Origin: JACQID01 sp035290885
GTDB taxonomy: Archaea > Aenigmatarchaeota > Aenigmatarchaeia > GW2011-AR5
Direction of reading: 5' to 3'
Length of the DNA: 20,923 nucleotides
Assembly (NCBI GenBank): GCA_035290885.1
Contig: DATDTL010000061.1
Location: 1 to 20,923 of the forward strand
The translations under genes and the position numbers were made by a program. Shown one piece after another: positions 1 through 6,846 of the stretch; within the stretch, counting starts at the first letter, position 1, and each line of letters starts with the position of its first letter. The notes beneath the pieces are model-generated. The model was not told where the DNA came from, made no database searches, and was given only the letters and a program-made list of their open reading frames with translations.

Positions 1-1
1 G

Positions 2-736
2 ACAGTGAGCACGTCCGAAGGGGTTTCACTGATAAAACTTCCTTCTGTCAGCGCCGGGCAGAGTGCAGGAATAAACATAGACAAGCCGGAAGAAACCGGC
101 GTAAGGAGGATCGCGTTTACCGTATCAAAGGACTTGGCCAACATAAGCATAGAGATAAGGGCGCTGCAGTCAACTGACAAAGAAGCGCCAGGAGGGAAGA
201 CGCAGCGTTACATCGAGATAAAATTATCCAACATTTCGGACGCCGACATAACTGCGGCTCAAATAACGTTTGAGGTGCAGAAGAAATGGCTCTCGGACAA
301 CGGATTTGCGGCCTCTGACGTGGCGCTTATGAGATATGCATCCGGCTGGACGAAGCTTTCCACGTCCGAATCGGGAAGCACGGATGAATATGTATATTAT
401 ACCTCGGAAACGCCAGGATTTTCGCTGTTTGCCATATCCGTCATAAAGCAGGCTGGTGCTAACGGCAGCAACGGCATAATGGAAGATACGGATAAAATAG
501 TTGAAGGCGTGAGGAATGTGCTCAACGACTACGGATGGTATATAGCGCTTGCCGTCTTCGTCATAGCCTTGATACTTGGGTGGATCTATTACCACGGCCA
601 CGAACACATAAAAGAAATCAAACAGCAGCTTGGCCAAGGCAAGACAAGTGACTATGTCATAAACATAAGCAACAAAAAGCCCTCATATAGTTTCTCGCCG
701 TCAAAAAAGAAGACGACAAAAAAAGGCGGAAAGTAG
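2..736 (+). CDS. PGF-pre-PGF domain surface protein, C-terminal part (5' end outside window)
   Basis: The frame is open from base 2, so this is the C-terminal part of a longer protein; the GTG at 5 is simply the first possible start. About residues 50-145 resemble the PGF-pre-PGF domain of archaeal secreted and S-layer-like proteins: a beta-rich stretch, then WLSDNGF, a V-x-L-x-RY segment followed by W-x-x-L-x-T, and the closing TPGFSLFAIS. After a short linker comes one strong membrane segment (about residues 178-197) and a cytoplasmic basic tail ending in KKGGK. The expected topology is a large extracellular part anchored by one C-terminal helix. The anchor here is an ordinary helix with a long Lys/Ser-rich tail of about 45 residues, not a short PGF-CTERM sorting signal. 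The missing N-terminal part, and hence the specific role, is unknown. Domain identity is by motif recognition only. Confidence 0.75.
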   Translation, partial: TVSTSEGVSLIKLPSVSAGQSAGINIDKPEETGVRRIAFTVSKDLANISIEIRALQSTDKEAPGGKTQRYIEIKLSNISDADITAAQITFEVQKKWLSDNGFAASDVALMRYASGWTKLSTSESGSTDEYVYYTSETPGFSLFAISVIKQAGANGSNGIMEDTDKIVEGVRNVLNDYGWYIALAVFVIALILGWIYYHGHEHIKEIKQQLGQGKTSDYVINISNKKPSYSFSPSKKKTTKKGGK

Positions 737-818
737 ATTTTATGCGGGTTTTTGCGAAACATAGATAACCGAAAGTTAGATTGCCAGATCATAAGCACTG
801 TATATATGCAAAGTGCGT

Positions 819-841
819 TGCGTTATAGCACAAGTAACGCA
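819..841. repeat. Perfect 7-bp inverted repeat upstream of cysS promoter
   Basis: TGCGTTA (819-825) and TAACGCA (835-841) are exact reverse complements separated by 9 bases. A second TGCGTT copy lies directly before it at 814-819. The repeat sits just upstream of the TATA-like box of cysS. It could be an operator for a dimeric regulator or the tail of the upstream transcript. There is no T-run after it, so a simple terminator is not obvious. No tRNA or other RNA gene was recognised in the 737-878 gap. Confidence 0.4.
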
Positions 842-848
842 GTTACCT

Positions 849-856
849 GTATAAAT
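849..856 (+). promoter_or_regulatory. TATA-like box of cysS
   Basis: GTATAAAT lies 23-30 bases before the ATG at 879. That spacing would place transcription start almost at the start codon, giving a leaderless mRNA, which is common in archaea. No good Shine-Dalgarno sequence is seen before this ATG, in agreement. Confidence 0.5.
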
Positions 857-878
857 CGTTTGTTTCCCAAGGTATTTT

Positions 879-2270
879 ATGAAGTTCTTTGACACCTTTA
901 CAAGAAAAAAGAAAATTATCCGGCCTTCGGGTAATGAAGTGAAAATATATACCTGCGGCCCCACAGTGTATGATTATGCGCACATAGGCAACCTGAGGGC
1001 TTATGTTGCCGAGGACGTGATAAAACGGATAATACAGCGCAAGTTTAGGGTCAATCATGTCATGAACATAACCGACGTGGGGCATCTTGTCTCGGATGCC
1101 GACTCTGGCGAGGACAAGATGGAGCTGGGAGCGAAGCGCGAAAAGAAGACCGCATGGGAGATCGCGCAATTTTATACGGAACGTTTCCTTGCCGACATGG
1201 AAAAACTGAAGATAGAAAAGCCTTCTATATTGTGCAAGGCGACCGATCACATAAAAGAAATGATAGAGCTTGTCGCTGCATTGGAAAAGAAAGGATATAC
1301 CTATATAACTGAAGATGGGGTTTATTTTGACACGTCAAAATTCAAGGATTACGGCAAGCTCGCGCGGCTTGACAAGGAAGGGTTGAAGGCCGGAAAGCGC
1401 GTGGAAATGGGCAGGAAGAAAAATGCCACGGATTTCGCGCTCTGGAAATTCTCGAAAGAAAAGCGGCAAATGGAATGGGATTCGCTGTGGGGCAAAGGGT
1501 TCCCGGGCTGGCACATTGAATGCTCGGCCATGGCCATGAAATATCTTGGCGAAACGCTGGACATTCACGCAGGTGGCATAGACCATATTTCCGTGCACCA
1601 CGCGAACGAGATAGCGCAAAGCGAGGCGGCCACTGGGAAAAAATTCTCGAAGATATGGATACACGTCGCTTTCATGCTTCTGGAAGGCAAAAAGATATCC
1701 AAGTCGCTCGGCAACTATTACACTCTTTCGCAGCTTGAGGAAAAGGGCTTCAGCCCGGCGGCGTTCCGCTACCTCTGCGCATCGTCGCACTACAGGAGCG
1801 AGATGAATTTCACCATAGAAGCGCTAAAAAACGCAAAGAACGCGTTGCAAACGATAAACGATTTTTATAGAAGAATGAAGGAAATAAATGGCGGCAGCGA
1901 GAATGTAAAGATTTCAGCATACAAGAAAAAATTCTGGTCTGCACTTGAAGACGATGCCAACACGCCGAATGCGCTTGCTGCGTTGTTTGACATGATAAGA
2001 TTTGCGAACAAGAATCTGCAGCCGGAAAAAAGCTCCCGGAGCATAATTGAATTTTTGGAAGACGCGGACAAGGTCTTCTGCTTCCTTGAGAGTCAAGGCG
2101 TGATAAATGAAGAAGAAGCCGGCATGATAAGGGAAAGGGAAAAAATGAGGAAAGATGGCAACTACAAGGTTGCCGATGAAATCAGAAAGAAGCTTGCGGA
2201 ACGCGGCATAGAGCTGGAAGACGCTTCTGGCGGCACGAGGTGGAAGAAACGTGAGAGGCGGCAAGCCTGA
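879..2270 (+). CDS. cysS: Cysteinyl-tRNA synthetase
   Basis: Charges tRNA-Cys with cysteine using ATP; a cytoplasmic class I aminoacyl-tRNA synthetase. The 463-residue length is normal for the family. The N-terminal TCGPTVYD segment contains zinc-ligand Cys26 and is followed by the HIGN form of the HIGH signature at residues 35-38. GWHIECSAMA and HHANEIAQSE supply further zinc and active-site residues. KISKS at residues 272-276 is the KMSKS-type loop. The C-terminal part is the helical anticodon-recognition region. The ATG start is supported by alignment of the N-terminus with the family and by the TATA-like box 23 bases upstream. The last 20 bases overlap the start of the RNase P subunit gene, so the two are probably co-transcribed and translationally coupled. 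Presence of CysRS argues against sole dependence on the SepRS/SepCysS route for Cys-tRNA. Confidence 0.97.
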   Translation: MKFFDTFTRKKKIIRPSGNEVKIYTCGPTVYDYAHIGNLRAYVAEDVIKRIIQRKFRVNHVMNITDVGHLVSDADSGEDKMELGAKREKKTAWEIAQFYTERFLADMEKLKIEKPSILCKATDHIKEMIELVAALEKKGYTYITEDGVYFDTSKFKDYGKLARLDKEGLKAGKRVEMGRKKNATDFALWKFSKEKRQMEWDSLWGKGFPGWHIECSAMAMKYLGETLDIHAGGIDHISVHHANEIAQSEAATGKKFSKIWIHVAFMLLEGKKISKSLGNYYTLSQLEEKGFSPAAFRYLCASSHYRSEMNFTIEALKNAKNALQTINDFYRRMKEINGGSENVKISAYKKKFWSALEDDANTPNALAALFDMIRFANKNLQPEKSSRSIIEFLEDADKVFCFLESQGVINEEEAGMIREREKMRKDGNYKVADEIRKKLAERGIELEDASGGTRWKKRERRQA

Positions 2271-2574
2271 GTTTCAGGTTAGGATAGCGAAGGAACGCAT
2301 GGAAATACTGATAGGGGAAGCTGCCAAAATGGCCGTAAGCGACCCTGCTTTGGCAAAGCGTTATATAAGGCTTTTGAAACGTATAGGCATGCGCTACAAC
2401 GTGAGGATACCGCCCTCCGTCAAGAACCGATTCTGCAAATACTGTTTTGCATACCTTACGCCTGGCAGGAACTCCTCGGTGCGCATAAAAAACGGCGCGG
2501 CGATTGCGACGTGCGGCGATTGCAAGAAGAGCTTTATCATGGCGTCTGCCGTCAGGTCGAGGAAAACGCACTGA
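2251..2574 (+). CDS. rnp4: RNase P protein subunit Rnp4 (Rpr2/Rpp21 family)
   Basis: Protein subunit of archaeal RNase P, which matures tRNA 5' ends; in this family Rnp4 pairs with Rnp1 on the specificity domain of the RNA. The protein has 107 residues, as expected. The N-terminal half is the helical AKERMEILIGEAA...LAKRYIRLLKRIGMRY region, and the C-terminal half is a zinc ribbon with Cys62, Cys65, Cys88 and Cys91. I chose the GTG at 2251 because GAGGTGG (2237-2243) lies a suitable 7 bases upstream, inside the end of cysS; the next in-frame ATG would cut into the conserved first helix. Its place just before the eS19-PDCD5-eL39-eL31 run matches the conserved archaeal neighbourhood for this gene. 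Confidence 0.93.
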   Translation: MRGGKPEFQVRIAKERMEILIGEAAKMAVSDPALAKRYIRLLKRIGMRYNVRIPPSVKNRFCKYCFAYLTPGRNSSVRIKNGAAIATCGDCKKSFIMASAVRSRKTH

Positions 2575-2580
2575 ACGTAA

Positions 2581-2590
2581 TAAACGTTTA
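2581..2590. repeat. 10-bp palindrome TAAACGTTTA
   Basis: A perfect palindrome lies 6 bases after the rnp4 stop and just before the small membrane peptide gene. The overlapping TTTATCTTA could act as a TATA-like box for that peptide. It is short enough to be chance in AT-rich DNA. Confidence 0.25.
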
Positions 2591-2617
2591 TCTTATTCAG
2601 ATACCAGAGGAGGGGGC

Positions 2618-2743
2618 ATGAGGATGATTGAAAGAGGAAGCCGAGCCAATGTAGGCATCGGTTTATTGATTTTTGTAATTGTAATTGGCAGTTTTTACAA
2701 GATACAAGAAAGTTTACGGTATCTTCATCAAAAAGCATACTAA
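2618..2743 (+). CDS. Small single-span membrane protein, 41 residues, unknown function
   Basis: The ATG at 2618 is preceded by one of the best Shine-Dalgarno runs in the window (AGAGGAGGGGG, 2606-2616). The encoded 41-residue peptide has a charged N-terminus (MRMIERGSR), one hydrophobic helix at about residues 12-25 (VGIGLLIFVIVIGSF), and a mixed C-terminal tail with Tyr, His and Lys. The predicted topology is a single-pass membrane peptide. The same frame stays open back into rnp4, but that longer reading is Arg-rich shadow sequence and lacks a ribosome binding site. It sits between rnp4 and rps19e, which are usually close neighbours, so it is an insertion in a conserved cluster. I recognise no family. 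Confidence 0.55.
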   Translation: MRMIERGSRANVGIGLLIFVIVIGSFYKIQESLRYLHQKAY

Positions 2744-2750
2744 TATAAAC
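2743..2750 (+). promoter_or_regulatory. TATA-like box of rps19e
   Basis: ATATAAAC lies 30-37 bases before the ATG of rps19e at 2780, overlapping the stop codon of the small membrane peptide. It implies a very short leader. There is no Shine-Dalgarno sequence before rps19e, consistent with leaderless initiation. Confidence 0.45.
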
Positions 2751-2779
2751 ATTTCTTATCGTATAATAGCTGATAATTC

Positions 2780-3190
2780 ATGCCATCTCCATTAGACGCG
2801 GATCCGGAAAAGCTGGTCAAAGGGCTGGCAGAAGCGCTGAAAGAAAAGCTTCAAAAGCCGGACTGGGCGTCTTACATAAAGACCGGCATGGGCAAGGAAA
2901 GGCTGCCTGACGATCCGGATTGGTGGTACTTCCGCGCTGCCAGCGTCATGGGAAAGCTTTACAAGGACGGCCCGGTGGGTGTGTCAAAGCTCCGGAGCTA
3001 TTACGGCAACAAGCACAGGAGAGGTCATAAGCCGGCGCGCTTCGCCAAGGGCGGCGGCAAAATCATAAGGGTCATACTTCAGGATCTTGAAAAGGCAAGC
3101 CTTGCCAAAAAGACCGAAAAACCGAAAGGCAGGGCGCTCACGCCGGAAGGCATGAAGCTTTTGAACAAGGTTGCAAAGTCGCTGAAGTGA
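2780..3190 (+). CDS. rps19e: Small-subunit ribosomal protein eS19
   Basis: Archaeal/eukaryotic-specific protein of the 30S head. The 136-residue length is slightly short of typical archaeal eS19 (about 150). Family landmarks are visible: the LAEALKEKLQKPDWASYIKTG helix, then LPDDPDWWYFRAASVMGKLY, GPVGVSKLRSYYGNKHRRGHKP, the basic glycine-rich loop FAKGGGKIIR, and the C-terminal wing ending LTPEGMKLLNKVAKSL. The ATG start follows a TATA-like box and gives the normal N-terminus. It heads a close run with pdcd5 (4-base gap), rpl39e and rpl31e, the conserved archaeal order. Confidence 0.97.
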   Translation: MPSPLDADPEKLVKGLAEALKEKLQKPDWASYIKTGMGKERLPDDPDWWYFRAASVMGKLYKDGPVGVSKLRSYYGNKHRRGHKPARFAKGGGKIIRVILQDLEKASLAKKTEKPKGRALTPEGMKLLNKVAKSLK

Positions 3191-3194
3191 AAGC

Positions 3195-3485
3195 ATGGAG
3201 GAAGAGGAGATAAAGAACAGGATTCTCCAGCAGCGCCTTGCAGAAGAGAACAAGAAAACAGAAGAAGCCGTCAAGGCCGCGGTTTCGCTTGTGCTTGATC
3301 CCAAGGCCAAGGAGAGGCTTAATAATATAAGAGTAGTCAAACCGGAAGTGGCGCAGCAGCTTGAAATCTATCTTTCCCAGCTGTACCATAGCGGGCAGCT
3401 GAAAACAAAGATAAGCGAGGATCAGCTTGTGCAGATTTTGCGGAAGATAAACGAAAAGCGGGAATTCAACATAAAGAGGAAATGA
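3195..3485 (+). CDS. PDCD5-family (TFAR19-like) DNA-binding protein
   Basis: Archaeal homolog of eukaryotic PDCD5, a small helical nucleic-acid-binding protein whose cellular role in archaea is not settled. The 96 residues begin with an acidic, Glu-rich helix (MEEEEIKNRILQQRL), continue through a helical core with the family pattern LDPKAKERLNNIRVVKPE, then QLEIYLSQLYHSGQL and the ISEDQLVQILRKI segment, and end in a basic tail FNIKRK. It starts 4 bases after rps19e and runs into rpl39e, so it belongs to the ribosomal-protein transcript, as in most archaea. Confidence 0.93.
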   Translation: MEEEEIKNRILQQRLAEENKKTEEAVKAAVSLVLDPKAKERLNNIRVVKPEVAQQLEIYLSQLYHSGQLKTKISEDQLVQILRKINEKREFNIKRK

Positions 3486-3487
3486 CA

Positions 3488-3652
3488 ATGGGGGCAAGAA
3501 AAGATCTGGGCAAGAAGCTGAAGCTCATAGCCATACGCGGCAAGAACGCGCCAAGATGGGCCGACATAAAGAAGTTTTCACTTAAAAGAGCCAGAACCAG
3601 AAGGATATCTTCATGGAAGAAGAACTGGAGAAGAAACAAGAACAAGATTTGA
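3488..3652 (+). CDS. rpl39e: Large-subunit ribosomal protein eL39
   Basis: A 54-residue, very basic protein that lines the exit tunnel of the 50S subunit. The start MGARKDLGKKLKLI matches the invariant N-terminus of the family (MG-x-K-K/R-x-LGKK-x-x-L), followed by NAPRW and the C-terminal WKKNWRRNKNKI, which corresponds to the family's HWRR segment near the end. I chose the ATG at 3488 because it gives the canonical N-terminus; an in-frame ATG at 3482 overlaps the pdcd5 stop (ATGA) and would add only two residues. The stop overlaps the start of rpl31e as TGATG. Confidence 0.95.
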   Translation: MGARKDLGKKLKLIAIRGKNAPRWADIKKFSLKRARTRRISSWKKNWRRNKNKI

Positions 3653-4074
3653 TGAATATGGCAGAAGACATGATACTGACTATACCTCTTCGCGAAAGCG
3701 GAAAGAAGGCGCAGAAGAAGCGGGCGAAATACTCGGTTTCTTTGATGAAGAAGCAGGTAGCCATGCGCGTCAAGTCCGGCAACATTAAGATAGGCAAGTT
3801 CCTCAATGAAGTCTTGTGGATTCGTGGAAAAGACAAATGCCAAAGGCGGGTGCGCGTCAAAATCATGAAAGACGGGGAAACGTTCAAGGTTGAACTGATG
3901 GGCCATGATTACAAGGAGTTCAAGGCGCAGCCGAAGAAAGAGGCGAAGGGCATGAAAGGGGCGCTGGAAGAAAGGCTGAGCCCCAAGGCAATGAAGAATG
4001 AAAGCCTTGAAAAAAAGATAGAAGGCAAAGAGATTGCAGTGCCGGCAGGCTCTCCCAAGGCGCCGCAAAATTGA
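3652..4074 (+). CDS. rpl31e: Large-subunit ribosomal protein eL31 with a C-terminal extension
   Basis: An rRNA-binding protein near the tunnel exit of the 50S subunit. Residues about 7-85 match eL31: ILTIPLRESGKKAQKKRA, a helix with VAMRVKSGNIKI, FLNEVLWIRG and RRVRVKIMKDGETFKVEL. The start at 3652 overlaps the eL39 stop (TGATG) and puts the IPLR motif near residue 11, as in the family. An upstream ATG at 3613 in the same frame lies inside eL39 and would add an unrelated acidic stretch. The total of 140 residues is long: after the domain there are about 50 extra residues, rich in Lys, Glu, Ala and Pro, with no recognised fold. The codon pattern stays even into the extension, and there is no sign of a frameshift. 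Confidence 0.93.
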   Translation: MNMAEDMILTIPLRESGKKAQKKRAKYSVSLMKKQVAMRVKSGNIKIGKFLNEVLWIRGKDKCQRRVRVKIMKDGETFKVELMGHDYKEFKAQPKKEAKGMKGALEERLSPKAMKNESLEKKIEGKEIAVPAGSPKAPQN

Positions 4075-4075
4075 T

Positions 4076-4083
4076 TTTTAAAC
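4076..4083 (+). promoter_or_regulatory. TATA-like box of ribK
   Basis: TTTTTAAA begins 2 bases after the rpl31e stop and lies 21-28 bases before the ribK ATG at 4104. This fits a leaderless transcript that starts a second unit (ribK, aIF6, pfdA, ftsY). Confidence 0.45.
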
Positions 4084-4103
4084 TATAGGTTACAACTATT
4101 TTC

Positions 4104-4562
4104 ATGAGAATAAAAGGCACAGTGTTTTCGGGTTTTGGCCGCGGGGAACAGCTTATAGAAAAATGGAAAGGCCGTATTTCCCATCTTATGGGTTTCACAC
4201 CGTTCTGCGGGACGCTTAATGTGAGGCTGGGTAGCACGATTGACATGGCGCCCTATTCCACGATAAGCATGGATTATGTGATGCTGCACGGGGAAAAGCA
4301 TGTGGACGCGCGTTTTGCCCCGGTCAGGCTCGCGTTCGGCGGCAAGGAGGAGGCGTGCTGGGCGATGCGGGACACGGCAAAGACCCACAAGGACGACGTG
4401 TTGGAAATAGTTTCGGCAAAAAACCTCAAACAGGCAATGGGATTAAAAGACGGTGACGAAGTGGAGATAGAGCTGCCTGAGAAAGCGTACAAGAAAACCA
4501 AGGTGCCGGGGTTTGACATGGTGCAAAGGATGATGCAAAAGGAAACGAGAGCGAGGGTTTAG
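4104..4562 (+). CDS. ribK: CTP-dependent riboflavin kinase (archaeal type)
   Basis: Phosphorylates riboflavin to FMN using CTP, the archaeal route unrelated to bacterial RibF. The 152 residues fit the kinase domain without the N-terminal helix-turn-helix found in some archaea. Visible landmarks are the opening GTVFSGFGRGEQLIEKW, the GFTPFCGTLNVRL segment that carries the conserved nucleotide- and flavin-site Thr/Asn, a middle ARFAPVRLAFGGKEEACWAMRD, HKDDVLEIVSAKNLKQAMGL, and the GDEVEIELP close. About 20 extra C-terminal residues (KKTKVPGFDMVQRMMQKETRARV) go beyond the usual end. It sits between rpl31e and aIF6, a place normally without a flavin gene. Confidence 0.92.
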   Translation: MRIKGTVFSGFGRGEQLIEKWKGRISHLMGFTPFCGTLNVRLGSTIDMAPYSTISMDYVMLHGEKHVDARFAPVRLAFGGKEEACWAMRDTAKTHKDDVLEIVSAKNLKQAMGLKDGDEVEIELPEKAYKKTKVPGFDMVQRMMQKETRARV

Positions 4563-4568
4563 ATTCAT

Positions 4569-5210
4569 ATGTTCAAAATATCGTTTGGCGGGGACCCCAA
4601 CATAGGGCTTTACGGCTTTGCGACTGACAAATATTACTTTTCCGGCTTCCCGCGGACCGGCGGAAAAGCAGCAGAGTCTTTAAAAGTTCCGGCCGTGCCG
4701 GCGATGATAATGAACACATATTTTGCCGGCATGTTTGCCGCAGGCAATTCTAGGGGCGTGATAATTTCCGAATTTTGCAGCAATTATGGATTCACCAAGA
4801 TCAAGCACGACAACGTGCTGCACCTCAACACAGACCAGACGGCACTGGGAAACTTAATACTTGCGAATGACATGGGGGCGATAATATCCCCGCTTCTCCG
4901 AAAGCATAGAGAGAAGATAGCGGAATTCCTGGAAGTGAAAACCGAGGTTTCCACGGTCGCAGGCCTGAAAATATGCGGCAGTGCAGCGATAGCCACGAAC
5001 AAGGGCTGCCTTGCGCATCCTCAAATAAAGGACGACGAAAAGGCGTTGATTGAGAGGATACTTGAGGTTCCGGTAATGATAGGGACGGTAAACTACGGTT
5101 CCCCTTATGTGAAGTCCGGCATAATAGCCAATTCATCAAACTTTGCGGTTTCCGAGCACTCCACCGGCCCGGAGATGGGCAACATATTTGAAGCCTTGGG
5201 ATTCTTGTAA
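4569..5210 (+). CDS. eif6: Translation initiation factor aIF6
   Basis: Anti-association factor that binds the 50S subunit and keeps it from joining 30S too early; related to eukaryotic eIF6 in ribosome biogenesis. The 213 residues are close to the usual 220 or so. The repeated alpha-beta units of the pentein fold are visible, with ISFGGDPNIGLYGFATDKY, NTDQTALGNLILANDMGAIISP, the ATNKGCLAHPQIKDDE segment, GTVNYGSPYVKSGIIANSSNFAV and STGPEMGNIFEALGFL. The ATG is 6 bases after ribK. In many archaea the next gene is eL20/LX, which is absent here. Confidence 0.95.
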   Translation: MFKISFGGDPNIGLYGFATDKYYFSGFPRTGGKAAESLKVPAVPAMIMNTYFAGMFAAGNSRGVIISEFCSNYGFTKIKHDNVLHLNTDQTALGNLILANDMGAIISPLLRKHREKIAEFLEVKTEVSTVAGLKICGSAAIATNKGCLAHPQIKDDEKALIERILEVPVMIGTVNYGSPYVKSGIIANSSNFAVSEHSTGPEMGNIFEALGFL

Positions 5211-5224
5211 GGACGGAAATAATC

Positions 5225-5638
5225 ATGGCAAACGACACCAAGAAAGAAGACGCGCAGCGCAAGTATTCAAAGTATCAGGCTGTAAAGCAGCAGATGTCCG
5301 TGCTGCTGCAGGAAAGGCTTGTTCTTGAGGAAAAGTCTTCCGAACTGATGACGTGCATAGAGGCCATGAAGCGGCTGAAAACGGCGGATGCCGGCAAATC
5401 GGTGTGGTCGCCGGTAGGCGCAGGAGCGTTCGCAAAAGCGGCGTTGAATGATGCGGACAATTTTATAATTGGCATAGGCGCAGGGGTGTTCGTTGAAGAG
5501 GCGAAAGATAGGGCAATAGAGATTCTGGAAAACCGGCGCAGGGAGATACTGAGCTACATGGAAGAGTCCCAGACTAAGGCCGAGAGGCTCGGAAAGGAAG
5601 CGGAAGCCTTGGAAATAGAATTGCAAGGCATGATGTAG
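5225..5638 (+). CDS. pfdA: Prefoldin subunit alpha
   Basis: One of two subunits of the jellyfish-shaped prefoldin hexamer, which holds unfolded proteins for the thermosome. The 137 residues have the expected plan: an N-terminal coiled coil (about 10-50), a central beta hairpin region with SVWSPVGAGAFAKAALNDADNFIIGIGAGVFVEE, and a C-terminal coiled coil (about 93-135). It lies 14 bases after aIF6 and 7 bases before ftsY, matching the conserved aIF6-(LX)-pfdA-ftsY order. Confidence 0.93.
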   Translation: MANDTKKEDAQRKYSKYQAVKQQMSVLLQERLVLEEKSSELMTCIEAMKRLKTADAGKSVWSPVGAGAFAKAALNDADNFIIGIGAGVFVEEAKDRAIEILENRRREILSYMEESQTKAERLGKEAEALEIELQGMM

Positions 5639-5645
5639 TGATATC

Positions 5646-6839
5646 ATGTTTGAATCATTGAAGAAGAGATTGAGAAGCATATTCTCCCCGTCAAAATCAA
5701 CCGAGGAAAAGCCTGTTGAAGGGGAATCCAAAACTTCTGAGTGGCTTGTCAAAGAGCCGGGAAAAATAGCCGAACCTGTGCCGGAGCTTTACGAAGAAAA
5801 ACGGGAGCAGCCTGCGAAAGAGCCCTACGAAGAGAAGAAAGAATCTATTGTTGCGGAAATGCCGGAAGCCACAGGGGATGCGGCACGTAAAATAGAAGCA
5901 GAAGCACCCGAAGAAGTGCCAGAATCCAGTGAGAAAAAACCTCCTGAAGAAAAAAAGGATGCCAGAAAATCCGGAATATTCGGCAAGGTCATGAGCAGGA
6001 TAACCGAAAAGAAGATCGGGGAGAACGAGGCCAACGTTATACTCGGCGATCTCAAGACCGCGCTTCTTGAAAGCGACGTGGCGTATGAAGCCGCGCAAAG
6101 GATATGTGAGGACGTCAAAAAATCCATGATAGGAAAGAGCGTGGGCAGGGGTGGCGCCGCCGAGGCCTTCAAGGAATGCCTTGTTGATTCCCTAAGAAGC
6201 GTCATGAGCCGCGAAAGGCCGGATTTGGAGAAGTCCATAAAGGCAAAGGACGGGGCGTATCTGATACTGATTTTTGGCTCCAATGGGGCCGGCAAGACGA
6301 CGACCATAGCAAAGCTTGCGCACAAATTCAGGAAATTCCGGCCGGTAGTCGGCGCAGGAGACACGTTCAGGGCGGCTTCGATAGAACAGCTGAACGAGCA
6401 CTCCGGCAAGGCCGGCTTTGACCTTGTGAAGCATTCCTACGGAGCGGATCCGGCTGCAGTCATATTTGACGCAAGAAAACACGCCGAAGCAAGAAAATCC
6501 AAGCTGGTAATAGGCGACACTGCCGGGCGTTCCCATTCCAATGCGAACCTTATGGATGAACTGAAGAAAGTTGTACGGGTGAACAAGCCCGACATGAAAA
6601 TCCTTGTACTGGATGCGCTTACAGGCAACGACATATACGAGCAGTCAAGAATTTACAGCGAGGCTGTCGGAGTTGACGCCATAATACTCACGAAAACGGA
6701 CGTTTACGACAAAGGCGGCGCATGCATTTCCGCTTCCTTCGTCACCGGTAAACCGGTATTATATCTTGGTACGGGGCAAAAATACGGCGACCTTGAGGAC
6801 TTTGACGCGGACTCCATAATAAGAAAGATGCTGGATTAG
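5646..6839 (+). CDS. ftsY: Signal recognition particle receptor FtsY
   Basis: SRP receptor GTPase that docks SRP54-ribosome complexes at the membrane. The 397 residues begin with a basic amphipathic stretch (MFESLKKRLRSIF), then a long acidic Glu/Pro/Lys-rich linker (about 19-107), the four-helix N domain (about 108-195) and the G domain. Visible G motifs are the P-loop GSNGAGKTTT (211-220), GDTFRAA (238-244), DTAGR (291-295) and TKTD (349-352), and the closing GTGQKYGDLEDFD. Between the P-loop helix and GDTFRAA the spacing is about two residues shorter than I expect for FtsY. The stop lies 7 bases from the stop of a convergent regulator gene, so the transcript ends there. Confidence 0.96.
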   Translation: MFESLKKRLRSIFSPSKSTEEKPVEGESKTSEWLVKEPGKIAEPVPELYEEKREQPAKEPYEEKKESIVAEMPEATGDAARKIEAEAPEEVPESSEKKPPEEKKDARKSGIFGKVMSRITEKKIGENEANVILGDLKTALLESDVAYEAAQRICEDVKKSMIGKSVGRGGAAEAFKECLVDSLRSVMSRERPDLEKSIKAKDGAYLILIFGSNGAGKTTTIAKLAHKFRKFRPVVGAGDTFRAASIEQLNEHSGKAGFDLVKHSYGADPAAVIFDARKHAEARKSKLVIGDTAGRSHSNANLMDELKKVVRVNKPDMKILVLDALTGNDIYEQSRIYSEAVGVDAIILTKTDVYDKGGACISASFVTGKPVLYLGTGQKYGDLEDFDADSIIRKMLD

Positions 6840-6846
6840 TCCATGT

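Noticed and set aside
737..878. Possible tRNA or small RNA before cysS
   Set aside because: No T-arm GGTTC-type motif or cloverleaf could be found; only the dyad and TATA-like box are supported.
2504..2617. N-terminal extension of the small membrane peptide into rnp4
   Set aside because: It is a frame-shifted reading of the conserved rnp4 zinc ribbon; the ATG at 2618 has the strong ribosome binding site.
3613..3651. Upstream start for eL31
   Set aside because: It lies inside eL39 and adds residues outside the eL31 family; the TGATG overlap at 3650-3654 is a better start.
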